This document shows positions 1-6,193 of a stretch of DNA of 6,193 nt, in pieces. This DNA is from Desulfobacula sp. (GTDB lineage Bacteria > Desulfobacterota > Desulfobacteria > Desulfobacterales > Desulfobacteraceae): the NCBI GenBank assembly GCA_023144585.1, contig JAGLFI010000073.1:1-6193 (forward strand), read 5' to 3'. The notes under the pieces were generated by a model that saw nothing but the letters and a program-made list of their open reading frames with translations, was not told the origin of the DNA and made no database searches. The position numbers and the translations under genes were made by a program. Every line of letters begins with the position of its first letter. The stretch's first letter is position 1.

Positions 1-2033
1 ATATTACCAATATTCGAAATTTCATGAGTGCTGCACGCTCGGTTTCCCGTGTGAAACCCATTATTGCCTTGAAATCAGGCAGATCCAAATCCGAAGCCAT
101 AGCTGCTGCATCTCACACCGGTGCTTTGGCTGGTGAGGATGCTGTCTACGATGCAGCATTCAGGCGGGCTGGAATTTTACGTGTTAATGAATTTGAAGAA
201 TTACTGGACTGTTCAGAATTTTTGGCGAAACTTGGTCGTCCTTCCAGCCCGGGGCTTACAATTATAAGCAATGCCGGCGGACCTGGTGTTATGGCGGTAG
301 ATGCACTGGAATCCCATGGAATAGAGCCTGTCAATCTCAGTGTGGAAACCATTGGGAAGCTGGATAAAATTCTTCCTGAAAACTGGAGCCGGGCAAATCC
401 CATAGACATTATTGGCGATACAGCACCGGAAATATATAATGAGGTTGTAAAAATATGTGTAAATGCACCGGAAACAGACGCCTTACTGCTGCTGTGTTCT
501 CCGGCCGGAACCATGGATACATCGAGTCTGGCTAAATCTTTGATCCCATATTTGAAAACTCTGTCTTGTCCGGTTTTTACAGCATGGATAGGCGGTGATA
601 ATGTTCAAAAGGCAAGGCAGATTTTCAATCAGGCCGGTATTGTTACTTTTGATACGGCAGAGCGGGCGGTTAGAGCCTTTAAAAATCTTGATCAATACGG
701 GTATAATATTGAAACTTTATTGGAAGTTCCTGTTCAGATTGACAAAAAACTGATTATCAACCGTTCCAGGGCTGGAGATATCATAAAAAAGGCCATTGCC
801 ACCCAGACTCAAAGTCTTACTGAGGTGGAGGCTAAAAATTTGCTGCGGGCCTATGGAATTTCAGTCAATACTACCAGGATTGCAGATTCCGAAAACATGG
901 CTGTTCAAATATCTCAACAGGCAGGGTATCCGGTTGTTTTAAAGATTTGTTCAAAGGATATCCTTCATAAATCAGATTGTAACGGTGTTATCCTGAATAT
1001 TAAGACAGCAGGAGAGGTCAAAAAGGCGTTTAGGGAAATAATAGAAAATGCCGGGGAATTTGCTCCTGACGCAAATATTGAAGGTGTAAGTGTTCAAGTC
1101 ATGCAACCCCCTGCTGATTATGAACTGATCATTGGCGCAAAAACAGATCCCAATTTTGGCCCTGTTATCCTTTTTGGGATGGGAGGTGTTTTGACTGAAG
1201 TGTTCAGGGATACATCAATGGGATTGCCGCCGTTGAACCGGATTCTTGCCAGGCAGATGATAGAAGATATTAAAATATCCAGGGTATTAAGGGGATTTAG
1301 AAATTTCAAGCAAATCAATATTGCCTTGCTGGAGGAATTGTTGATAAGGACCGGAAGGCTGGTAACGGATTTCCCGGAAATCATTGAATTGGATATCAAT
1401 CCCTTAATGGTTAAGAATGGCCATATAACAGCTGTGGATGCCAGGGTTCTAATCTCTGTGCCCTGCATTTCTTCGCCCATGCATTTAATCATCAGTTTTT
1501 ATCCCTGGCAATATGAAAAAAAAGAAACAACGATAGATGGGCATGAGTTTTTTATGCGGCCCATTCGACCCAGTGATTCTGATCTGCTGATTAAGCATTT
1601 TGATTCACTTTCACCAAAAAGTGTTTATATGCGGTTTTTTTCACCCGTAAAACAATTATCTAAAGCCATGCTGATAAAATTTACACAAATTGCTTATGAC
1701 AGGGAAGTCGCTCTTGTTGCTTTGATGGGACAGGGGACCGATAAAAAAATAGTCGGGGTATGCCGTATAATACTTGAACCCGATAAAACTTTGGGAGAAT
1801 TTGCACTGGCCATCAGTGATGAATGGCAGGGCAAAGGAATCGGCTCATCGCTTCTAAAGCTATGTCTAAAGGCTGTTCAGACCAAGGGAATACAAAAAAT
1901 TATGGGAATTGTCTTAGCTGAAAATACCCAAATGCTGATGCTTGGCAGAAAATTGGGATTTTCCGTTAAACGACATCCCGAGTCCGGGGAATATGACTTG
2001 ATTATTGATTTTAGAGATATGCATATTGAATAG
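1..2033 (+). CDS. Acyl-CoA synthetase (NDP-forming) / Pat-like protein with C-terminal GNAT domain, 5' partial
   Basis: The reading frame is open from the first full codon at 3, so the true start is upstream; the ATG at 24 is internal (it lies in the usual 'F-M-S-A-A-R' stretch). Residues here are counted from that ATG. Residues 1-70 are the end of the CoA-binding/succinyl-CoA-ligase-like part, with S-H-T-G-A-L-A-G carrying H31, the phospho-histidine of ADP-forming acetyl-CoA synthetases. Residues 76-215 form a second ligase-CoA domain (ISNAGGPGVMA). Residues 255-475 are an ATP-grasp domain (KICSKDILHKSD, FGMGGVLTEVFRD, ELDINP). Residues 505-666 are a GNAT domain with the acetyl-CoA loop Q602-G-K-G-I-G607. 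About 677 codons are present; the family is usually near 900. The architecture matches Pat/PatZ-type protein lysine acetyltransferases, which modify and switch off acyl-CoA synthetases. Because H31 is retained, acyl-CoA + ADP + Pi to acid + CoA + ATP chemistry is also possible. Cytoplasmic. Fold assignment is sure; substrate is not. Confidence 0.9.
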   Translation, partial: ITNIRNFMSAARSVSRVKPIIALKSGRSKSEAIAAASHTGALAGEDAVYDAAFRRAGILRVNEFEELLDCSEFLAKLGRPSSPGLTIISNAGGPGVMAVDALESHGIEPVNLSVETIGKLDKILPENWSRANPIDIIGDTAPEIYNEVVKICVNAPETDALLLLCSPAGTMDTSSLAKSLIPYLKTLSCPVFTAWIGGDNVQKARQIFNQAGIVTFDTAERAVRAFKNLDQYGYNIETLLEVPVQIDKKLIINRSRAGDIIKKAIATQTQSLTEVEAKNLLRAYGISVNTTRIADSENMAVQISQQAGYPVVLKICSKDILHKSDCNGVILNIKTAGEVKKAFREIIENAGEFAPDANIEGVSVQVMQPPADYELIIGAKTDPNFGPVILFGMGGVLTEVFRDTSMGLPPLNRILARQMIEDIKISRVLRGFRNFKQINIALLEELLIRTGRLVTDFPEIIELDINPLMVKNGHITAVDARVLISVPCISSPMHLIISFYPWQYEKKETTIDGHEFFMRPIRPSDSDLLIKHFDSLSPKSVYMRFFSPVKQLSKAMLIKFTQIAYDREVALVALMGQGTDKKIVGVCRIILEPDKTLGEFALAISDEWQGKGIGSSLLKLCLKAVQTKGIQKIMGIVLAENTQMLMLGRKLGFSVKRHPESGEYDLIIDFRDMHIE

Positions 2034-2109
2034 AAAATATTGAAAATTATGTAAATGCTATAGAAAAGATTTATTAATCCAGTTTTAGCAAATTTTAATG
2101 ACTTAGAGG

Positions 2110-2132
2110 GACCAATGTATTTACAATTGGTC
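2110..2132. repeat. 7-bp perfect inverted repeat (possible operator or small hairpin)
   Basis: GACCAAT (2110-2116) and ATTGGTC (2126-2132) are exact reverse complements separated by 9 bases. The inner TGTA (2116-2119) and TACA (2122-2125) are also complementary, giving a second, competing symmetry. There is no T-tract right after it, so it is not a terminator on its own. It lies between the stop of the Pat-like gene and the terminator, so it could be a 3'-UTR hairpin of that transcript or a protein-binding site. No function is assigned. Confidence 0.4.
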
Positions 2133-2147
2133 TAATAATTTTACAGA

Positions 2148-2196
2148 GTGTAAAAAAGCCTGACACATCTTTTGGTGCTGTCAGATTTTTTTACAC
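2148..2196. terminator. Rho-independent terminator, probably bidirectional
   Basis: The arms 2148-2165 and 2179-2196 pair over 18 positions: GTGTAAAAAA with TTTTTTACAC, one G-T wobble and one C-A mismatch, then CTGACA with TGTCAG, around a 13-base loop (2166-2178). On the + strand the CTGACA/TGTCAG stem is followed by a run of seven T (2186-2192); on the - strand the A-run at 2152-2157 plays the same role. It lies 114 bases after the stop of the Pat-like gene and separates that transcript from the kinase operon. Confidence 0.8.
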
Positions 2197-2252
2197 AGCA
2201 GTTTTTTCGTCTTTTCAATAAGTTATGATTTGAATAGGTTCAGCTTGCTGCC

Positions 2253-2268
2253 TGGCATGTATTTTGAT
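2253..2268 (+). promoter_or_regulatory. Weak sigma-54-like promoter candidate upstream of the kinase operon
   Basis: TGGCATG-TATT-TTGAT resembles the sigma-54 consensus TGGCACG-N4-TTGCW: the -24 GG is present and the spacing is right, but the -12 GC is GA, a serious deviation. It lies between the terminator and the kinase start, where a promoter for the four-gene unit is expected. TGCCTGGCA (2249-2257), a short palindrome, overlaps the -24 part. A sigma-70 alternative, TTGCTG (2245-2250) with TAGTAA (2268-2273) at 17 bases, is also poor (three of six matches in each box). The operon promoter is therefore not firmly located. Confidence 0.22.
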
Positions 2269-2290
2269 AGTAATAGAAGTGGAGTTATGA

Positions 2291-2308
2291 ATGAAAAATT
2301 GTACATAG
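2291..2308 (+). other. Possible tiny upstream ORF (MKNCT) in the kinase leader
   Basis: An ATG at 2291 sits 6 bases after a GGAG (2281-2284), better placed than most random ATGs, and opens five codons ending in TAG at 2306-2308, ten bases before the kinase ATG. An overlapping out-of-frame ATG at 2287 would give eight codons ending at 2313, but it is only 2 bases from the same GGAG. Either could couple ribosomes to the kinase start, or both could be chance. Nothing in the peptide suggests a classic attenuation leader. Confidence 0.15.
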
Positions 2309-2318
2309 GATAAATATA

Positions 2319-4064
2319 ATGGAACCATCTTCAATGGAACGGAAATTATTTTACCAGGTATTGACTAGAAAAATTACAGTCCTGATAGTGGTTATTTCTT
2401 TTCTTCCCTTGATGGTGACCACCGGTACCCTTTTTTATCGATTTAATCTGACCTATTCAGAAAAAATCCAGGCCCACATTTCAGAACTGGTTCAAAGGCA
2501 TAGTCAGGATATTGATACCTTTTTGTTAGAAAAATTAGGAAATATCCGGTGTCTGGCACACCAACTTGAAACCACGCAACAGACGACAAAGGTATTTCTT
2601 CAAAACCACCTGGAATTATTAAAAAAAGAATATAGAGATGTATTTACGGATTTGGGACTGGTCAATAAAAACGGTATCCAGTTTGCGTATGAAGGACCGT
2701 TTAAATTAGAAAATGCGAATTATATAGACGCCCAGTGGTTTAAAAAAGCAATTAATAGACCGTTTTATATCAGTGATGTGTTTGCCGGTTTAAGAGGGCA
2801 TCCTCATTTTATTATTGCAGTAAAGATTCAATCAAAGGGTTTTGATTATATTTTAAGGTCCACCATCAATTTTACGGCTTTTAATTCTCTAGTGGAAAAT
2901 ATTCATATTGGTAAAACAGGCATCGCCTTTATTATCAATAGTGAAGGCGAGCTGCAAACCCAAACCAACGTGGGACTCAAACAGTCCATTATCGCTTCAA
3001 TGGTTGATCGAAACTGTTATAAAAACAATGAAACGGTTTTTGCAAAAAAAAAGGATGCCTTGGGAAATAAATATTTATGTGTGACATCCATGCTGAAAAA
3101 TATTGACTGGGTAATGGTGTTTCGCCAGGATTTAAACGATGCCTTCCGGGATCTATGGAAAATACAGCTTCTCACTTTGGTAATATTTCTTTTAGGCTGT
3201 ATTGTAATTCTTTTTGTTTCGTTCACCCTTCCCCGCAGTATTGTAAAGTTGATTTCACAAGCAGATACAAAAAGCGAAGCCATGAACAAACAGGTGGTTG
3301 AAAGTGGGAAACTGGCTACCATAGGGGAATTGGCCGCAGGTATTGCCCATGAAATTAACAATCCAGTCGCCATCATGGTTGAAGAGGCAGGCTGGATTGA
3401 GGATCTTCTTGAGGAAGAAGATTTAAAACAATGCGAGAATCTTGATGAATTCACACGTGCGCTCAAACAGATTAACACCCAGGGCAAACGATGCAAAGAA
3501 ATTACCCATAAGTTGCTCAGTTTTGCCAGGAAAACAGATTCCACTGTCAAAGATGTTCAGATTAATGATGCCATAAAGGAAATGGTCACCCTTACAGGCC
3601 ACATGGCCAGGTACAACAATGTCATCATTGAAACAAATTTTAGTGAAGGAATTCCTTATATCCAGATATCTTCTACTGAACTCCAACAGGTTATTCTCAA
3701 TTTGATTAATAATGCCATTGATGCCATGGAAAAAACCGGAGGAACCATTATAATTAAAACTAAAATCAGTACGATTGAAAAAAACCATCTGGTCGTTTCA
3801 ATAGAGGACAATGGACCCGGCATTCCAAAAGACAATCTTGACAGGATATTTGATCCGTTTTTTACCACAAAGGCGGTGGGAAAAGGAACGGGCCTGGGGC
3901 TTTCAATCTGTTACGGCATTATTCAGAAAATGGGAGGGAAATTAGATGTTCACAGCCAGGTTGGCATTGGAACCAAATTTCGCATATGGATACCGTTCCA
4001 GAAAGATTATATTGAAAACAAAGAGAATGAAAGTGAATCAAAAAATAAAGGAGAATTAACATGA
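2319..4064 (+). CDS. Membrane sensor histidine kinase, Cache sensor, HisKA-HATPase, NtrB-like core
   Basis: The ATG at 2319 is preceded by AGGA (2307-2310) with an 8-base gap. The 581-residue protein has a first membrane helix at about 20-40 and a periplasmic region at 41-282 typical of double Cache sensors ([10 protein letters not shown] at 135-144, [20 protein letters not shown] at 150-169, [17 protein letters not shown] at 198-214). The second helix is at about 283-303. It then passes through a short linker, with no full HAMP domain visible, to the HisKA helix with phospho-acceptor H344 in G-I-A-H-E-I-N-N-P. The ATPase domain has the N box [10 protein letters not shown] (461-470), D497-[12 protein letters not shown] (511-518) and [10 protein letters not shown] (521-530). 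All catalytic boxes are intact, so it should autophosphorylate on ligand binding or release and pass phosphate to Asp of a receiver. Cache domains usually bind small organic acids or amino acids. The stop overlaps the next start by 4 bases (ATGA), indicating translational coupling. The ligand is unknown. Confidence 0.93.
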   Translation: MEPSSMERKLFYQVLTRKITVLIVVISFLPLMVTTGTLFYRFNLTYSEKIQAHISELVQRHSQDIDTFLLEKLGNIRCLAHQLETTQQTTKVFLQNHLELLKKEYRDVFTDLGLVNKNGIQFAYEGPFKLENANYIDAQWFKKAINRPFYISDVFAGLRGHPHFIIAVKIQSKGFDYILRSTINFTAFNSLVENIHIGKTGIAFIINSEGELQTQTNVGLKQSIIASMVDRNCYKNNETVFAKKKDALGNKYLCVTSMLKNIDWVMVFRQDLNDAFRDLWKIQLLTLVIFLLGCIVILFVSFTLPRSIVKLISQADTKSEAMNKQVVESGKLATIGELAAGIAHEINNPVAIMVEEAGWIEDLLEEEDLKQCENLDEFTRALKQINTQGKRCKEITHKLLSFARKTDSTVKDVQINDAIKEMVTLTGHMARYNNVIIETNFSEGIPYIQISSTELQQVILNLINNAIDAMEKTGGTIIIKTKISTIEKNHLVVSIEDNGPGIPKDNLDRIFDPFFTTKAVGKGTGLGLSICYGIIQKMGGKLDVHSQVGIGTKFRIWIPFQKDYIENKENESESKNKGELT

Positions 4065-4492
4065 AAAAAATTAAATTATTACTCGTAGATGATGAAAAAC
4101 CGTTTCTGGATACCATTACCAAACGTCTGGAAAAAAGAGAACTGTATGTTTCTGCTGTCTACAGCGGAAAGGAAGCCCTGGTTGAACTTGAGAACAATAA
4201 AAATATTGAAGTCGTAGTTCTTGATGTAAAAATGCCGGGGATGGATGGTATCGAGACATTGACTGAAATTAAAAAAAGTTTCCCACTTGTAGAGGTGATC
4301 ATGTTGACCGGTCATGCCACCGTAGAAACAGCTATCGACGGGATGAAGGTTGGTGCCTTTGATTATCTGATGAAACCCTGTGATATTGATACGCTGGTAA
4401 CCAAGGTCAACGATGCCATGGAAAAGAAAAGAAAACATGATGAAAAAATCATTGAAGCCCGGATGAAGGAAATTTCAGGCCGGATGGTTTAA
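4061..4492 (+). CDS. Single-domain response regulator (CheY-like receiver 1)
   Basis: The start overlaps the kinase stop as ATGA and has a strong AAAGGAG (4047-4053) 7 bases upstream. The 143 residues are essentially one receiver domain: acidic pair D10-D11, phospho-acceptor D55 in VVVLDVKMPGMDG, switch Thr T83 in MLTGHAT, and Lys K105 in DYLMKPCD. The sequence is of the NtrC-receiver type, but after about residue 120 there is only a short charged tail (KKRKHDEKI... to 143), with no AAA+ or DNA-binding domain. The coupling to the kinase makes it the likely direct phosphate acceptor. Its output is unseen: it may act by protein contact, or serve as a phosphate relay or sink. The domain call is sure. 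Confidence 0.94.
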   Translation: MKKIKLLLVDDEKPFLDTITKRLEKRELYVSAVYSGKEALVELENNKNIEVVVLDVKMPGMDGIETLTEIKKSFPLVEVIMLTGHATVETAIDGMKVGAFDYLMKPCDIDTLVTKVNDAMEKKRKHDEKIIEARMKEISGRMV

Positions 4493-4512
4493 GGAAAAGG
4501 GTGGATGGTATG
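4493..4512 (+). promoter_or_regulatory. Start region of receiver 2: two competing start codons
   Basis: AAGGA (4491-4495, partly within the upstream stop codon) serves the GTG at 4501 with a 5-base gap, while AAGGGTGG (4497-4504) serves the in-frame ATG at 4510 with a 5-base gap. The two starts differ by only three residues (M-D-G), outside the receiver fold, so function does not depend on the choice. The ATG is at least as likely as the GTG. Confidence 0.5.
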
Positions 4513-4932
4513 ATCCGAAATGGTGAAGAGGAAAAAATTATAAATATCCTGCTTGTTGACGATGAAAAAGGGTATGTAAATGTTCTATCTAACAGGATGT
4601 CAAAACGATCCATTCATGCGACAAAGGCGTATAACGGTACTGAAGCCATACAGATTCTGCGTAAAAATAATTTTGATGTGGTGGTCCTGGACTTGAAGAT
4701 GGAAGATATGGGTGGGATTGAAGTGTTAAAGATAATGAAAAAAATGGTGCCTGAACTGCCGGTGATTATTTTGACGGGACATGGTTCACAGGAAGCAGCC
4801 AGGGAAGGAATTTCATTGGGTGCATTTGATTATCTGACCAAGCCCTGTGAACTGGTGGAGTTAATTGATAAAATCAGACAGGCTCATAAAAATCAACCAG
4901 TGGAATCAAAAGGATTTCATATAAAGTGGTAA
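4501..4932 (+). CDS. Single-domain response regulator (CheY-like receiver 2)
   Basis: This 143-residue receiver (140 if it starts at the ATG at 4510) begins 8 bases after receiver 1. Counted from the GTG it has the acidic pair D20-D21, phospho-acceptor D64 in VVVLDLKM, switch Thr T92 in ILTGHGS and Lys K114 in DYLTKPCE. It aligns with receiver 1 along its whole length, so the pair looks like paralogues, but they are well diverged and not a recent duplication. An oddity is that the near-invariant Pro four residues after the phospho-Asp is Glu (KMEDMGG instead of KMPGMDG). No output domain follows; the tail (about 130-143) is short and polar. It may compete with receiver 1 for phosphate from the same kinase or talk to a different partner. 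Confidence 0.93.
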   Translation: MDGMIRNGEEEKIINILLVDDEKGYVNVLSNRMSKRSIHATKAYNGTEAIQILRKNNFDVVVLDLKMEDMGGIEVLKIMKKMVPELPVIILTGHGSQEAAREGISLGAFDYLTKPCELVELIDKIRQAHKNQPVESKGFHIKW

Positions 4933-4982
4933 ATTGGTATTACGGTGAATGTTGAACTATAGATGATGGTTAAGGAGAGAAC

Positions 4983-6193
4983 ATGTTTTATAAGACGAAT
5001 GGGTTTAAGCTTTGTGCTGCTTTATTAGTAGGTGTTAGCGTTTTCCTGCTGCCACGGCCGGAAGGCACACAATTTAAAGTTACAGGTGATGAAGCCTGGA
5101 TACTCATGCAAAATGTGGATGAATATTTTGCTGTTGTTCCTGATGAAAAAATAAAAACTGATTCATATATATTAAAGGCAAAGGTCCCTGGATCATTAGA
5201 GGGCAGTGCTAAATTTTTAAGTCAAAAAGCAGTTGATTTAAATTTGGCCACGGTTCAGGTGGATTATGTTGACGGGCTTTCGCCAAAGGCAAAACGATTC
5301 CTGGCAATTCTTGCGGTTCTGGTAATATTATTTGTCATCGAGCCAATTCCTTTGGAAATAACGGCAATCTGTATCGGGGTTTTTCTGGTTATCCTGCAGA
5401 TAACCGATGTGAAAAATGCATGGGCTCCCTATATGCATCCCGTGGTTATTTTTATCATGTGCTGCCTGATTTTTGCCATTGCACTTGATAAAGCAGGTTT
5501 AACAAAACGATTGGGATATTTTATTATCAAAAAAGCAGGCAACTCTGTTACCCGGTTTACCTTTATTATTGCCATAGGGCTTGGGTATGCGTCATCGTTT
5601 ATGCATGATGCCGCTGCCTGTGCCGTTGGGATTGTAACCATGCTGCCGCTGATGAGGGCAGTGGGTATAGAACCCAATACCAATACAGCCAAGTTCATGA
5701 TGCTTTCATTACCCTTTGCCTGTTCCTGCGGTGGCATGGGCACGCTTGTGGGGGGAGGGCGATGCATGGTATCGGCTGCATTTTTAAAGGAATTTACTGG
5801 GATTGAAATTACTTTTTTTGAATGGATGTTATATGCCATGCCGGCAGCTATTGTTACCGTTCCTGTTGCGGTTTTTGTTGTATACCTGGTATTCAGGCCG
5901 GATCCAAAATTCAAGCTGCCGGATTTTGACGAAGATTTAGGACCCTTGACAACACTTGAGAAAAAGACTTTAACCATTATTGTCTTTTCATTTGCCCTCT
6001 GGCTGACCAAGGGGCTCCATGGTATTGATTATTCCGTAACCGGTATGCTGGGGGTTACAGCCCTGGTATTGTTTAAAGTTTTAAAATGGAGAGATATCAA
6101 TGATAACCTGGAATGGGGAACGGCTTTGTTTATTTTTGGCGGCGGTATTGCCCTGGGTCTTGCCATGGGATATTCAGGTGCTGCCGACTATTT
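4983..6193 (+). CDS. DASS/SLC13-type anion permease, divergent, 3' partial
   Basis: The ATG at 4983 has AAGGAG (4972-4977) 5 bases upstream; 403 codons run off the window without a stop. The first hydrophobic helix (about 9-24) ends in the family's PRPEG motif (24-28). A hydrophilic stretch (about 29-100) follows, then helices near 104-123, 125-140, 153-170, 190-205, 210-225, 238-255, 283-305, 330-345, 352-367 and 378-395. Family marks include EPIPLEITAI (120-129), GGMGT (250-254) and WGTALFIFGGGIALG (378-392). DASS proteins import dicarboxylates, sulfate or similar anions, usually with Na+. Here the expected Ser-Asn-Thr in the first half is absent (SSFMHDAA, 204-211), and the G-T-P-P-N loop reads G-T-L-V-G-G-G-R-C (253-261), so the substrate cannot be read across. 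The second repeat is largely outside the window. The gene is 50 bases after receiver 2 with no terminator between, so it is probably co-transcribed with the kinase. Inner membrane. Confidence 0.88.
   Translation, partial: MFYKTNGFKLCAALLVGVSVFLLPRPEGTQFKVTGDEAWILMQNVDEYFAVVPDEKIKTDSYILKAKVPGSLEGSAKFLSQKAVDLNLATVQVDYVDGLSPKAKRFLAILAVLVILFVIEPIPLEITAICIGVFLVILQITDVKNAWAPYMHPVVIFIMCCLIFAIALDKAGLTKRLGYFIIKKAGNSVTRFTFIIAIGLGYASSFMHDAAACAVGIVTMLPLMRAVGIEPNTNTAKFMMLSLPFACSCGGMGTLVGGGRCMVSAAFLKEFTGIEITFFEWMLYAMPAAIVTVPVAVFVVYLVFRPDPKFKLPDFDEDLGPLTTLEKKTLTIIVFSFALWLTKGLHGIDYSVTGMLGVTALVLFKVLKWRDINDNLEWGTALFIFGGGIALGLAMGYSGAADY

Noticed and set aside
2315..2320. Perfect TATAAT hexamer
   Set aside because: It overlaps the kinase ATG, has no good -35 at 17 bases upstream, and would start transcripts inside the gene.
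3044..3052. Run of nine A in the kinase, a possible slippage or frameshift site
   Set aside because: The zero frame is intact through to the catalytic boxes, Lys codons explain the run, and no downstream stimulator or useful alternative product is seen.
3017..3550. A 177-codon open frame on the - strand inside the kinase
   Set aside because: It is antisense to the well-supported second membrane helix and HisKA region and shows no recognisable domain.
4079..4438. A 119-codon open frame on the - strand inside receiver 1
   Set aside because: Antisense shadow of a receiver whose catalytic residues are all intact; no own motif.
4450..4512. Idea that receiver 1 is a truncated NtrC-type regulator
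   Set aside because: No remnant of an AAA+ or helix-turn-helix domain follows in any frame; the next receiver starts 8 bases on, so it is a natural stand-alone receiver.
4934..4963. TTGGTA-N18-TATAGA, a possible internal promoter before the permease
   Set aside because: Only four of six matches in each box, and the transcript would begin essentially at the AAGGAG ribosome site; close spacing favours read-through from the receivers.
5429..6010. A 193-codon open frame on the - strand
   Set aside because: It lies fully inside the permease, antisense, with no family motif or convincing start site; its Ser/Pro/Thr-rich makeup is that expected of the complement of hydrophobic codons.

Overview
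The window reads like chromosome from an anaerobic, sulfate-reducer-type bacterium of the Desulfobacterota (Desulfobacterales such as Desulfobacula/Desulfobacter relatives). This placement is an inference from protein style: a CoA-ligase/ATP-grasp/GNAT fusion, a Cache-sensor kinase with an '[13 protein letters not shown]' H-box helix, small stand-alone receivers and a divergent DASS permease. The DNA is AT-leaning (by eye, about 40% GC). All genes are on the + strand, coding is dense, and there is no RNA gene, CRISPR array, insertion sequence or phage gene.

Region 1 (1-2033) is the 3' three-quarters of a large acyl-CoA synthetase (NDP-forming)/Pat-like protein whose start lies upstream. It keeps the catalytic phospho-histidine and ends in a GNAT acetyltransferase domain. 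Region 2 (2034-2318) is the only sizeable gap. It holds a 7-bp inverted repeat, a strong stem-loop terminator with A- and T-tracts (probably bidirectional), and the leader of the next operon, with a weak sigma-54-like element and a tiny possible upstream ORF.

Region 3 (2319-6193) is a tightly packed four-gene unit: a membrane histidine kinase with a periplasmic double-Cache-type sensor (2319-4064), a CheY-like receiver overlapping it by 4 bases (4061-4492), a second receiver 8 bases later (4501-4932), and, 50 bases on, a DASS/SLC13-type anion permease cut by the window end (4983-6193). The simplest reading is a ligand-sensing phosphorelay linked to uptake of a small organic or inorganic anion.

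The most unusual points are in this unit. Neither receiver has an output domain, so the route from kinase to effect is missing from the window. The permease has a roughly 70-residue extra extracytoplasmic segment after its first helix. It also lacks the usual DASS N-terminal Ser-Asn-Thr and G-T-P-P-N signatures, with Met-His-Asp and G-G-G-R-C in their place. These suggest a variant substrate or a transporter with a sensing role, but that is a hypothesis.
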